DNA of 64,000 nt from Xiphophorus maculatus (lineage: Eukaryota; Chordata; Actinopteri; Cyprinodontiformes; Poeciliidae): NCBI RefSeq assembly GCF_002775205.1, contig NC_036443.1, forward strand, positions 31,474,217-31,538,216, given 5' to 3'. A program made the translations under genes and the position numbers. The notes under the pieces were generated by a model. It worked only from the letters and a program-made list of their open reading frames with translations, ran no database searches and had not been told where the DNA came from. This document shows, piece by piece, positions 1 to 11,000 of this stretch (positions are counted from its first letter, which is position 1; each line of letters opens with the position of its first letter).

Positions 1-3000
1 AGCAGACCTGGGAAACTCTGGACAGTGGGAGAACTGGGACTGTGATGGACAGAGGCCATTCATTTGCTACAATGGTAAGCCACCATTAAGCCTGCAGTCT
101 GCTCTGTTGATTATGGATTGCATATTTTTCAGTAAGGTGTAATCCAACACATTTCTATTTCAAATCCAGTAATCAGATTAAAGTTACTTATCCAAATCAC
201 TGCGCTTTACTATTTTCTTTTGTAATTAAATTTTATTTCTGTCAGGATCTGTGTTTTTCTGTGTTTATTTAGAGTTTTCTGTGTCCTTAGTCTCTTCGTT
301 GTCCTGTCCTCCCCTTGATTGTTCCCAGGTGTGTCTCGTTCTGTGATTACCCTCCCGTGTATTTAACCCCACCTGTGTCCCTTGTTCCTCGTCGGGTCCT
401 CGTCAATGTTCATCATTGTTACGTCTATGTTTCGTCAGTGTTTCCTTGTGCCTGCTGCTTGTTGCTGGACTTATTTATAATTAAACATCATCATAATTCA
501 TCTAACCTGGGTCCGCTGCATCTGCCTCACCACCAACACCACCCGCACTTCTTGACAGAAGGACCCGACCAGACCGATCGGTGAGGCTGCTAACATGGAC
601 CCAGCATTCAGGAGGTTACCTCCTAAAGGGCAGAGCGGCCCGAGGCGGAGGTCCGGCAGGGAGGACAGGGAGCTGGCTGAAGCCCTCGCCGACCTGCAGC
701 GGGAGCTATTCCGGGGGACAAGACTGGTGTTGGCACCCCCCGGATATGGCCCCCGTCGATACCTCCGTCCGGGAAGCCAGCGACCTGAGCCGCCGGTGGA
801 GCCGGCCTCTCGTCGCTTTCCGGAGCCGCCACCTCCGCTGCCCGCTCGGAGACAGCGACGTGAGCCGCCGGCAGACCCGGTCCCTCGTCGCTTTCCGGAG
901 CCGCCACCTCCGCTGCCCGCTCGGAGACAGCGACGTGAGCCGCCGGTGGACCCGGCCCCTCGTCGCCTTCCGGATCCGTCACCTCCGCTGCCATATCGGA
1001 GACAGCGACGTGAGCCGCCGGTGCACCCGGCCCCTCGTCGCTTTCCGGAGCCGCCACCTCCACGGTCAGCCCGGAGACAGCGACGTGAGCCGCCGGTGGA
1101 CCCGGCCCCTCGTCGCCTTCCGGAGCTGTCACCCCCGCAGCCGGTTCCAAGGCTTCGCTGCGGCTCGCCCCCGCGGCCGGTTCCAAGGCTTCGCTGCGGC
1201 TCGCCCCCGCGGCCGGTTCCAAGGCTTCGCTGCGGCTCGCCCCCGCGGCCGGTTCCAAGGCTTCGCTGCGGCTCGCCCCCGCGGCCGGTTCCAAGGCTTC
1301 GCTGCGGCTCGCCCCCGCGGCCGGTTCCAAGGCTTCGCTGCGGCTCGCCCCCGCGGCCGGTTCCAAGGCTTCGCTGCGGCTCGCCCCCGCGGCCGGTTCC
1401 AAGGCTTCGCTGCGGCTCGCCTACGCGGCCGGTTCCAAGGCTTCGCTGCGGCTCGCCTACGCGGCCGGTTCCAAGGCTTCGCGGCCTACGGTTCCAAGGC
1501 TTCGCTGCGGCTCGCCTACGCGGCCGGTTCCAAGGCTTCGCTCCGGCGCACCCGAGGCCGAGTCAGCCGGCGTTCCTGCCGGCGCACCCGAGGCCGAGTC
1601 AGCCGGCGTTCCTGCCGGCGCACCCGAGGCCGAGTCAGCCGGCGTTCCTGCCGGCGCACCCGAGGCCGAGTCAGCCGGCGTTCCTGCCGGCGCACCCGAG
1701 GCCGAGTCAGCCGGCGTTCCAGCCGGCGCACCCGAGGCCGAGTCAGCCGGCGTTCCAGCCGGCGCACCTGAGACCGAGACTCCCTGTGTTCCTACCGAGA
1801 CTCCCTGCGTTCCTCCAGAGACCCTGACCTCCAGCGTTCCTCCAGAGACCCTGACCTCCAGCGTTCCTCCAGAGACCCTGACCCCCAGCGTTCCTCCCGA
1901 GACCGAGACCCCCAGCGTTCCTCCCGAGACCGAGACCCCCAGCGTTCCTCCCGAGACCGAGACCCCCAGCGTTCCTCCCGAGACCGAGACCCCCAGCGTT
2001 CCTCCCGAGACCGAGACCCCCAGCGTTCCTCCCGAGACCGAGACCCCCAGCGTTCCACCCGAGACCGAGACCCCCAGCGTTCCGACCGAGACCCCTTGTG
2101 CTCCGACCGAGACCCTGCCTCGGGGGGCTCGTCGTCGCCGTCTGTGGGCGGCCCCCGGGACTCATCGCCACCTCCAGCGCCGCGGACGGCCGCCGGACCG
2201 CCTCCGTGGTTCCCGCCTCCAGCGCCGCGGACGGCCGCCGGACCGCCTCCGTGGTTCCCGCCTCCGGGGTTCCCGTCTCCGTGGTTCCCGCCTCCAGCGC
2301 CGCGGACGGCCGCCGGACCGCCTCCGTGGTTCCCGCCTCCAGCGCCGCGGACGGCCGCCGGACCGCCTCCGTGGTTCCCGCCTCCAGCGCCGCGGACGGC
2401 CGCCGGACCGCCTCCGTGGTTCCCGCCTCCAGCGCCGCGGACGGCCGCCGGACCGCCTCCGTGGTTCCCGCCTCCAGCGCCGCGGACGGCCGCCGGACCG
2501 CCTCCGTGGTTCCCGCCTCCGTGGTTCCCGCCTCCAGCGCCGCGGACGGCCGCCGGACCGCCTCTGTGGTTCCCGCCTCCAGCGCCGCGGACGACCACCG
2601 GACCACCTCCGTGGTTCCCGCCGCCGCGGACGACCACCGGACCACCTCCGTGGTTCCCGCCTCCTTTGCCTCCGCCCACCCTGTGGGTAGTTTTTTGTTT
2701 GTTTATGGACTCTTGGCCCTTCTTGTGTTTCCGCCCACGATGGTGGGTAGTTTTTTGTTTTTCTGGACTCTGGCCCCCCCTCCAGCGCCCCTCCGCCCAC
2801 CCTTGTTGTGTTTTTGTTTTTTCTGGACTCTGGCCCCCCATCCGGCGCCCCTCCGCCCACCCTTGTTGTGGTTTTTTTTTTTGGGCGTCTGGTAGCCGCC
2901 CTTGAGGGAGGGGTACTGTCAGGATCTGTGTTTTTCTGTGTTTATTTAGAGTTTTCTGTGTCCTTAGTCTCTTCGTTGTCCTGTCCTCCCCTTGATTGTT

Positions 3001-6000
3001 CCCAGGTGTGTCTCGTTCTGTGATTACCCTCCCGTGTATTTAACCCCACCTGTGTCCCTTGTTCCTCGTCGGGTCCTCGTCAATGTTCATCATTGTTACG
3101 TCTATGTTTCGTCAGTGTTTCCTTGTGCCTGCTGCTTGTTGCTGGACTTATTTATAATTAAACATCATCATAATTCATCTAACCTGGGTCCGCTGCATCT
3201 GCCTCACCACCAACACCACCCGCACTTCTTGACAATTTCCTCGAGTCTTGGTTAACTTGCAATTAAATTTTGGCAAAGATCAAAGTAATTTTCACAGCGT
3301 TGTTGTTAGCAGCTGCTGAAAGTAACTAAAAATGTTACTTTTAATGTAACTTAGTTACTTTCCAAATCAAGTAATCAGTAATCTGATTAAAGTTACTTTT
3401 TCAAAGTAACTATTCCGTCACTGTCTATAACCTCGTTTCCCAGTTCTGGTCATCAGGGTCCTGCTGCCCTGCATGTTTCTCCTGACTAAAACATGCAGCC
3501 ATTACCAGACTGCTGCAGCACCAGATGGCTGCAGCACGGATGGCTGCAGCACGGATGGCTGCAGCACCGGATGGCTGCAGCATGGATGGCTGCAGCACCG
3601 GATGGCTGCAGCACGGATGGCTGCAGCACGGATGGCTGCAGCACGGATGGCTGCAGCACGGATGGCTTGCAGAGGAGGTCATGCAGTCATTTGAACCAGG
3701 TGATCTGGATCAGAGACGGATCTAAACATGCAGGCAGTGGGAACTGAAAACCGTCTCTGAACACAGATCTCATTTTTAACTCGAGTCAGGAAGAGCAAAG
3801 ATCTTCCTTAAGACATTTCACAGTTCAGGCGCAGAGATTCAGTCAAGTCCTCTGACTAAATCTGCCCCTCCAGGTCCAACAACAGAACACCACTCGAGTT
3901 CAGATCGGGGGGCCGTTCTTCCCAACCACGCCCCTCCAGGTCTCACTGTCGTTGCCCACGTGAGCGTTGAAGTCCCCCAGCAGAACAAGGGAGTCCCCAG
4001 GAGGGGCACTCTCCAGTACCCCCTCTAAGGACTCCAAGAAGGGTTGGTAATCTGAACTGTCGTTCGGCCCGTAAACACAAACTACAGTCAGAACCCGTCC
4101 CCCCACCTGTAGGTGGAGGGATGCTACCCTCTTGTTCACCGGGGTAAACCCCAACGTACAGGCGCCCAGATGGGGGGCAACAAGTATGCCCACTCCTGCC
4201 CGACGCCTCTCACCTTGGGCAACTCCAGAGTGGAAGTATGTCCAGCCCCTCTCAAGGAGACTGATTCCAGAACCAGAGCCATGCGTCGACTGACTGACTC
4301 AGAGCAGACTGATGGAAATACGGTTCTCTGTTGTGACGTTTGTTCAGGACTACTCTCCAACTCATCAAACCAGTCACTCACTGGTTTCACTGGATTAAAG
4401 TGAAATTGAAATATCCTGGAGCCCTTAATGACACTTTGCTATGTTTTTAGCGACAATTAAAAAATTAAAAACCATATTACAATGCAATACAAGATAATTT
4501 AACTTCTGATCCAAGATCAGATTACCTGAGTTATCATCAGCCACTAAACCGCATCCATAATGTGGGATTATCTCCGTTTCAGAAACAAGACAAGAGTGGA
4601 TCCTAACATGGTTAACACTCCAATCACAAAGCTACTAGCTTATCTGCTCAGCCACCGTCAATAACAGTGTTAATGTTTCTGTTTTCAGCTGTTCCCATAA
4701 AAATGTCTCCAAAGAGAGCTGACAAGTAAAACTCAGCCTTGAGTTCACATTTATTTCATCACTGCGTCCATATGAATACGTTCATGCATAAAAATGAATC
4801 ATATTTAATCCAGATCAGAAGTTTCCCGGCTCAACCTTTGCTTTAGCTAAAATAATTCAGATGTATATTTCTCCTTGCAGTGGTTTGTGGGAACTCAACA
4901 CTTCCTACACGTGAATATATAATCGTTGATGAGCTGAAGACTTGGACAGAAGCTCAGAGATACTGCAGAGAAAATCACAAAGACCTGGCAACCATCACCA
5001 ACATGGAGGATGTGAGGATGCTGAACGACCTGGCAACAGGAAGAACCAGTGTATGTTTCCTTTCACGTGATGAAGTTTTCTGATTGGTTTTATTTAAGGT
5101 GGGAGGGGCTAAGTGCTCAGGAATTCAACTAGAAGCAGGAAATCAGATACAGATGAGCTGGAAAATGACAGCAGAGTCACATTATGAGCTGAAAGCAAAA
5201 CGCCGTCAATAAAAACACTAAATATCTGGAGGAGGAATTCACTGTGGCCTCTGAATGTCTCCAGCGGGCCTGGATCGGACTGCATGAAGACGTGAACAGC
5301 TGGAGGTGGTCCATGTCAGACCAGTATCAGAACCAGTTCAGGAACTGGGCAGCTGGACAACCCAACAATAAGTTTGGCAGAGAGAGCTGTGGTGCATTAA
5401 GTGCAGATGGATCCTGGTACGATGTGTCCTGCTCTCAAACCTTACACACGGTTTGCTTCAATGTCTGCGGTAAGGATTCCTCAGATACACAAAGAACAGA
5501 GTCTTCTTCTGTTTTCCTCAGCGATTCAAATCGATCTACAGGTTTTCTTGTTCGACTGCTATGGTCTGTTTTCAGGAACAAATCCTACGTTTTACTACAG
5601 CAGCACCAAACGGAGCTGGACTGAAGCTCAGAGCTTCTGCAGAGAACATTACAGAGACCTGGCCAGCGTGAGACACCTGTCTGACAACAAGGTGATCCAG
5701 GGTTTGGTCCAGAGAGCGGCCTGGATGGGTCTGTACCGAGACTCCTGGAAGTGGGCGGATGGAGGGAACTCCTCCTTCAGGAACTGGAACCGAGACGAAC
5801 CCAATCACAACGGGAAGGAGGGATGCGCTGCTGCTAACTTTGGGAACGTTGGGAAATGGGAGGACTGGAGCTGCGGCGAGAAGAAAGCCTTCGTTTGTTA
5901 CGCTGGTGAGGAATCCTTCACTCTTTAGTCAACTTCACAGCCAATAACTGACCAACCAAACAACTAATCCTGGTTCCAGACTGAAGCGTTGCAGCAAGAA

Positions 6001-6514
6001 CATGATCATTTGATCTAGTACTCGGTAGTTGAGTTGACTTTTTACCAAATACTTTTTTCTCTGGAGTAATTTCTAGGATGGATACTTTTTACTTTTACTT
6101 GAGTAAAAATATGTTGCACATCAATATTCCTTTTGTCTGATAACGTCTCATCGCTGCAACATAACATTACAATAAATCATAAATCTTCTTTCTCTAAAAG
6201 CGGTCCAGTCAAAGCATCTGGTGAAACTGCAGCTGGAGTTTCCATCGTCTCTGACGGAGGATGACTCCGCCATGATGGAGGAACTCCTGATCAAGGTCAT
6301 CATCTTTTATTTTATCATATCACATCATAAACATTTCCAGCCGCTTGGTGAATCTGAGGGGGAAATGATAATAAATATTCAGGACGTATTTGTGTTTCAG
6401 CTGAAACAGAAGCTGAAGGACGACGGAGTGAAAGGAGACGTGAAAGTGAGCTGGAGGAAACGACCAGACGGAAAAATCCTCCACAAACCAAAGAAGAAGA
6501 AAGATGAACTTTAA
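1..6514 (+). CDS. C-type lectin-like gene A (5' end outside window), C-terminal KDEL
   Basis: Predicted secretory-pathway lectin. Exons inferred from splice sites and phase are 1-74 (end of a CTLD, ...WENWDC...FICYN), 4881-5050 plus 5265-5469 (one CTLD split by a phase-0 intron), 5576-5905 (a second CTLD in one exon), 6201-6295 and 6401-6514 (tail). Visible CTLD marks are WIGL/WMGL, cysteines at the expected spacing, QPN in the first complete domain and EPN in the second. The second has WED where the calcium-site WND is usual. The architecture resembles fish lectins annotated as CLEC20A-like or mannose-receptor-like. Exon 1-74 ends in phase 1 and joins in frame to 4881, but the 4.8-kb intron holds an LTR element, so 1-74 could belong to another upstream gene. 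The predicted protein ends KKKKDEL, an ER-retrieval signal not seen in the neighbouring genes. AATAAA lies at 6836. Confidence 0.82.
240..557 (+). repeat. 5' LTR
   Basis: 318 bp with TG...CA ends and a 5-bp terminal inverted repeat (TGTCA/TGACA). It contains a TATA-like TATTTAA near 360 and a possible polyadenylation hexamer ATTAAA at 480-485. It matches the 3' LTR across its whole length by eye. Confidence 0.92.
595..2690 (+). pseudogene. LTR-element internal ORF, proline-rich repeats, frameshifted
   Basis: The frame opens at ATG 595 (MDPAFRR...). A short charged segment is followed by about five 25-residue repeats (787-1137) containing [13 protein letters not shown]. Next come 12-residue repeats (36-bp units, 1140-1545), a second 12-residue array (1548-1760), 9-residue units containing ETETPSVPP (about 1800-2090) and 15-residue units (about 2170-2650). 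One 36-bp unit at 1467-1489 is only 23 bp long. That 13-bp loss shifts the frame, so the opening frame now stops at 1825-1827, while the downstream part stays open in frame 3 until TAG 2688-2690. It is probably a gag-leader-derived protein of a non-autonomous element; its function is unknown. Confidence 0.65.
2917..3234 (+). repeat. 3' LTR
   Basis: Second copy of the 318-bp LTR, followed directly by ATTTC, which repeats the five bases before the 5' LTR. LTR identity implies recent insertion or recent gene conversion. Confidence 0.92.
3428..3765. mobile_element. Diverged hAT-type MITE interrupted by a minisatellite
   Basis: The left end (CGTTTCCCAGTTCTGGTC...CCCTGCATGTTT) and the right end (AAACATGCAGG...GGGAACTG) resemble the inverted ends of the intact 208-bp MITE at 34756-34963. 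The middle has been replaced or expanded by a 15-bp tandem repeat. The resemblance is by eye and no target duplication was found. Confidence 0.35.
3512..3671. repeat. 15-bp minisatellite (GATGGCTGCAGCACG)
   Basis: About ten near-identical copies, with ACG/ACCG variation. All frames stay open through it, but it lies in an intron and is not read as coding. Confidence 0.9.
3876..4285 (-). mobile_element. LINE fragment, endonuclease region
   Basis: The minus strand encodes an exonuclease/endonuclease/phosphatase-type fragment (VCVYGPND..., then [10 protein letters not shown] at the catalytic GDFN motif). The sequence overlaps the start of the LINE copy at 11579-13685 (the SETW...GVV...NGPP region), so both belong to one family, probably an RTE/Rex3-like LINE. 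It is a truncated, non-functional piece in an intron of gene A. Confidence 0.8.
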
Positions 6515-6835
6515 ATACTGGATCATTACATTTAATCGTTTTTGGGTTAAATGGTGGTTTAAAAGTTAATATTTTATCTTTAGTCTTTAAAGGGTGATTG
6601 ATTTGTGATATTTTGGGGGCTTTAAATGCTGAGGGGAAGTGGATCCTTAGGAAATCAGCTTTACACTGAAACAGGAAACAGACGGAAACACCAGTTTCTT
6701 CCTTAAGATTTTGTCCTTTTTTCATTTCAGATTAAATCATTTTTAAATACAGAAAAAAAATGAAATTATTCAGACTTTATATTTTGTTGGGACAGTCAGG
6801 AAATCAAACCACATTAGTCCATCACAGCAGTTTGA

Positions 6836-6841
6836 AATAAA
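6836..6841 (+). terminator. Polyadenylation signal, gene A
   Basis: AATAAA 322 bp after the KDEL stop codon; the nearest canonical hexamer I found downstream of it. Confidence 0.5.
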
Positions 6842-7464
6842 ACAACTTTCTGATCATTTCTGGTGAAGAGCTGAATCCTTGTCCACCAAAGGTCATGACC
6901 TCTGAACCCTGATGGAAACAACAAAGTCCTGGAGGAATAAATATGCTGCTGGAGAAAATGTGGTTTATTCCAGAGCAGAAATATTGATCTAAGATGCTTT
7001 TCAGCGGTTTGTTTACATGTAAACAATGTTTTTCTTATTATTCTGCACTCAAAATGTGGAATGTGTAAAATTACTTCAACTGGATCTTATTCATGACCTT
7101 CCAACGGTACCAGAACTGTTTCTGACTGCAGTCTGGATTTATGTAGAGATCATTGATCACTTTGGCAATGGCTGAACGACATCAGAGCGATTGATTATTG
7201 ATAAGAAGCTGTTTAATGTTCCAATCAGGTTTTTATGACTGAGGCCTGGAGATTATCCCTCAGGTGAGTCAGGTGAAACAGTAAAAGGAAGACGTCCAGC
7301 AGTAGAATAAGTGACTTCCTGTTGAAAGGGGGCGGGGCTACGTGATGTCACCAGCTGACCGTGTGAATGTGTTGGCGCTGCTCTGTTATGAGACACACAG
7401 GGTGATGCAGCTGGGTTGGTGTGGAAGTTCTTCCATCTTCATGCTTTTGGTCAGACTTCGAGGT

Positions 7465-7665
7465 GTGGCCACGCCCACATGCTGCGACCACGCCCACATG
7501 CTGCGACCACGCCCACATACTGCGGCCACGCCCACATACTGCGGCCACGCCCACATGATGTGGCCACGCCCATATACTTCGGCCACGCCCACATGCTGCA
7601 GTCACGCCCATATGCTGCGGCCACGCCCACATGCTGTGGCCACGCCCACATGCTGTGAAGCTAAA
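7465..7665. repeat. 19-bp minisatellite carrying CCACGCCCAC boxes
   Basis: About ten copies of a unit like CACGCCCACATGCTGCGGC. Nearly every copy keeps CCACGCCCA(C/T), a CACCC/GC-box type sequence of the kind bound by KLF/Sp factors. It lies 336-536 bp upstream of the gene B start codon. Confidence 0.88.
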
Positions 7666-8000
7666 AACTTTTGATAACTTTGATACATCAGATTATAACA
7701 GATTTTTAGAAATATTTCCCGTTAATTCTAGAAAATGTGAATTGGACACATGGATGGAGTCGAGTATTAGCTTAGGCTCAACATCCCACCAGCAGAGAGG
7801 GAGGGACTGATTCGTCAGGGAAACGAAAACGCCTGAGATTCATGACCTTCACTATGTAAATAAAAGTGTTTTGAATTTGTTTGACATGAAAATGATGCTG
7901 GATACCAGGCTTTACAGAAAATGCAAATGCTGTTTGTTTTTGTACATAAGTGATGTACATTGAAACAGTTTCAGCCAGAACAGCAAACAGCCGATGACAC

Positions 8001-11000
8001 ATGGAGAACTTTATCCTGTTCTTCGCTGCTGCATCAGGTTTGTCAACAGAAATATTCAGACTGAATCTTCAAGATTATTTAAATGTAACAGTTTTTCTCA
8101 TGTTGGTTTATATCTGCAGCAGTGTGCGCCGTCTCTTCACTTCCTGCACGAAAATACCACTTTGTTTACGACCCAAAGAGCTGGTCCGACGCTCAGACGT
8201 TCTGCAGACAGCGCTACACAGACCTGGCAACCATCGACAACATGGCCGACGTCGACGTCCTCAACAACATGGCCGACTTAAAGCAGATGGTCTACTCCCA
8301 GTTCAGCTACGTAAGTTCAGCTGTTGTCACAGAATAAATACCAGCTGGATCAAATGTAATTTATTTCTGTTTAAGCTGCTGATTTCCTTCTGATTTTAAA
8401 CGTATTAAAATGTTTTTACTGTGAGGAACAAACAGAAGAACAAAGTGGAATCACTGAAATCGGACGGCGGATTGATACTCTTAGCAAATGATCATCTTAA
8501 CTGATTTTTATTGCAGAGAAAACAAATCAAAAACAACGTTAAACATTCAAAAACAATGTTTAACTCTTTATTGAGTTAAACATTATAAATCTATTCTAGC
8601 TAAGTTCAGATTATTATTGGAATTAGTCAGAAGGAAACAGCTGATTTGATGGTGGCAGCATCATGCTGCGGGGATGGGGATAATAATACAGGGATATTCA
8701 GCAGAAGCTGTTTTAGCTGGTCAGTGATGAGACTGGAACACTCCAGCGGTTTGAGGGGACACATCTAAATCTATTGGAGTGGCCTAGTCAAAGCCTAGAA
8801 CTCAAATCAATAGAGAATTTGTAGTCAGACTTGGAGATTGCCCAAGGAAACTGTAAAGTGGTTTTACTTTGAGGAAATCACAGATTTCTCCAGAGTGTCT
8901 TGTAGCTGATCGTCAGGGACTGAAGTGGTCTAGTCAAAGGGTGAAAGAGACACAGCAGCATCATCGGCCAGTTCCAGATTCTTCTGGGGATTTTATTGTT
9001 TAACATGTTTAGTTTTCACATAAATCCTCCTGGTTTTATACAAACTGGCAACACAGCTGGACTTCATGACCAAACCTGAGAAAACAGGAGAAACCAAATA
9101 AAATCTAAACAAAGGAAGAGAATTAAGATTATTAATCTGATTTATAAACTCATCTGTGTAACTAAATTGGTCTGTGAAATGCAATGTGACAGAGGACAAC
9201 TCAAAGGGTTAAAGAAAACAAAATAAAGAAGGAAAGCCCTCCATTGGAAGAACCCAGTGATGTCATCAGTGACATCAGAGCCATTTAAACAGGAAGTGCT
9301 GGGCTGGCCCCGCCCACACACCTGCTCAGGCTGCAGCATCTAAAGGGACAAACAATGGTGAGAAAAATGAATCACTAGTAACGCAGTTTGAAACAAAAAC
9401 ACTGACATCCATGTGGTTCATTAATGTTAGCCTGACATAAACCGCAGCATAATGCTAGCGTAACCGCCATGCTTAACGCGCTGTGACCAACATAAAGAAA
9501 TCAGAAATACATTGAAGGGAAATAAACACAAACTGACCCAGCTGTCTCGGACTCGGAGGGTTTCGGTTGTTTTGCCAGGAGGGGAAACATTTCAGATGAT
9601 GAGCGATGTTACTCCGGTTTCAGGCGCCCAGCTCAGTCGGTTGCTTAGTTACAGCTTCTCTGCGTTTCTCAGGAAGCTGCTCACTTCACTTCCTGTCACA
9701 TTTTGACTCCAACATTCATTTCCTGTTGAAAATCAGTTTTCTAAGCATTTTTCAAACCTTTTCAGGCCTAATAAATTTATATAACCTTAAATGAAAATAT
9801 TGGTGTCTTAATTGATTGTTTTTGTTCCTCCTGATGTGGAAGGTGGTTCTGTTTTGTGAATGTGACCGTGGACTCGGGGCGATCCGAGTTATTTACAGAC
9901 TCTGAAAGAAAATACATGGAAACCAAACAAGTTCTTCACTACAAGTGTTGTGTGGACTAACAATGTTTTAGGGTTATTTTGCTTTGGCAAAAGCAAACAT
10001 TTTCTTTCAGCCAGTAGATAGTCCAACGATTTTACTTTGGGTGATAAGATGCAGTTATTCAGCGTGGGGCGCAGCGCTGTTCACCGTCCCGTCACTGTCA
10101 TGTCGCATTCAGAACGGCCACAAACCATTATGTATCATAATAGTGTTCAAAAACTAAAACTCTGCAACCCACCCTGAGAAACTTTCTGCCATATTTTCAT
10201 ATTTTCTCTTCCTGGTCTTTAACTGCTATTTGTCCATTTTAAACACAGTCCTTTGGTAAGCTAACTGTAGCATCGCGCACATCACAGCAAATCAAAGGTT
10301 ATTTACATGCAGTACCTCACAGACCACAAGGGGGCGTCTGCAGACCACCAGTGGTCGACAAACCACAGTTTGAGAAAGACTGTTCTAAGGGATTGTGAGG
10401 TCAGAGGTCAGATTCTGAGGTAAACCCTCAGAGGACAGGAAACATATGGAAATGTTCTGCTCTCTCTCTGGACTCCCCACAGAGAGCCTGGATCGGACTC
10501 TACACCAACGCCGGCCAGTGGAAGTGGGCGGACGGAAGCAAGTTCCTGTTCACACACTGGAAATCTGGAAAACCCAACAAAAGCACCGACACCAGCGTCT
10601 GTGCAGTGGCGTATTTCCAAGAGTCAGGAAGCTGGGAGGATGAGTACTGCGACATTAAGAGAGCGTTTATTTGTTACGAAGGTAAACCTCCAGCAGGATT
10701 CAGCTTTACTTTGGTAGAAATGATTTCAATGTTCAAATAAAAACAAATACAGAAACTAAGAAAAGGTTTGAAAGTGAGACTTCCTATGACAAAGCCAGAA
10801 CAGCCTCACCTGGAGAGCGTTGAGTCCTTTACAGATTCTGAAAGTGAGATTTCTAACCAGGCCAGACAGAAATAAAACGGATAATGAAGCCATTGAATGT
10901 AGAAAACAGGCCTCAAAGTTTCAGATCAGCAACCTGCAGGGGTTAAAGGTCATTTCAGAAACCCAACAGGTGAGACGTCTGCAGACAAAAGTCAGTTTTT

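Larger units (their letters stand above)
240..3234 (+). mobile_element. Non-autonomous LTR retrotransposon (Ty3/Gypsy-derived type)
   Basis: Two 318-bp direct repeats (240-557 and 2917-3234) both begin TGTCAGGATC and end CTTCTTGACA. They appear identical by eye and are flanked by the 5-bp duplication ATTTC (235-239 and 3235-3239). A purine-rich tract (about 2904-2913) lies just before the 3' LTR. The 2.36-kb interior has no protease, reverse transcriptase or integrase, only one repetitive proline/arginine-rich reading frame. Its start, MDPA, is common in fish Gypsy gag proteins; that family link is inference. I did not recognise a primer-binding site after the 5' LTR. The element sits in sense orientation in an intron of lectin gene A. 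Confidence 0.9.
6515..8000. other. Spacer between lectin genes A and B
   Basis: Holds the 3' UTR of gene A (AATAAA at 6836), AT-rich sequence without a convincing ORF, a GGGCGGGGC box near 7329, and a 19-bp GC-rich minisatellite about 340 bp before the start codon of gene B. Confidence 0.6.

Noticed and set aside
581..2905. Several long overlapping ORFs on both strands inside the LTR element besides the MDPA frame
   Set aside because: GC-rich tandem repeats keep all frames open. Only the frame starting MDPA, continuing after the 13-bp loss to 2690, has a gag-like start and a plausible end.
6030..6115. TACTTTTTACTTTTACTTGAGTAA block resembling the arms of the 45132-46376 hAT element
   Set aside because: Too short and low in complexity to call an element; left as intronic sequence of gene A.
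7342..7674. Repetitive ORFs on both strands (HAHMLRPRPH-type and MWAWPQHVGV-type)
   Set aside because: Shadow translations of the 19-bp minisatellite with no start context or family.
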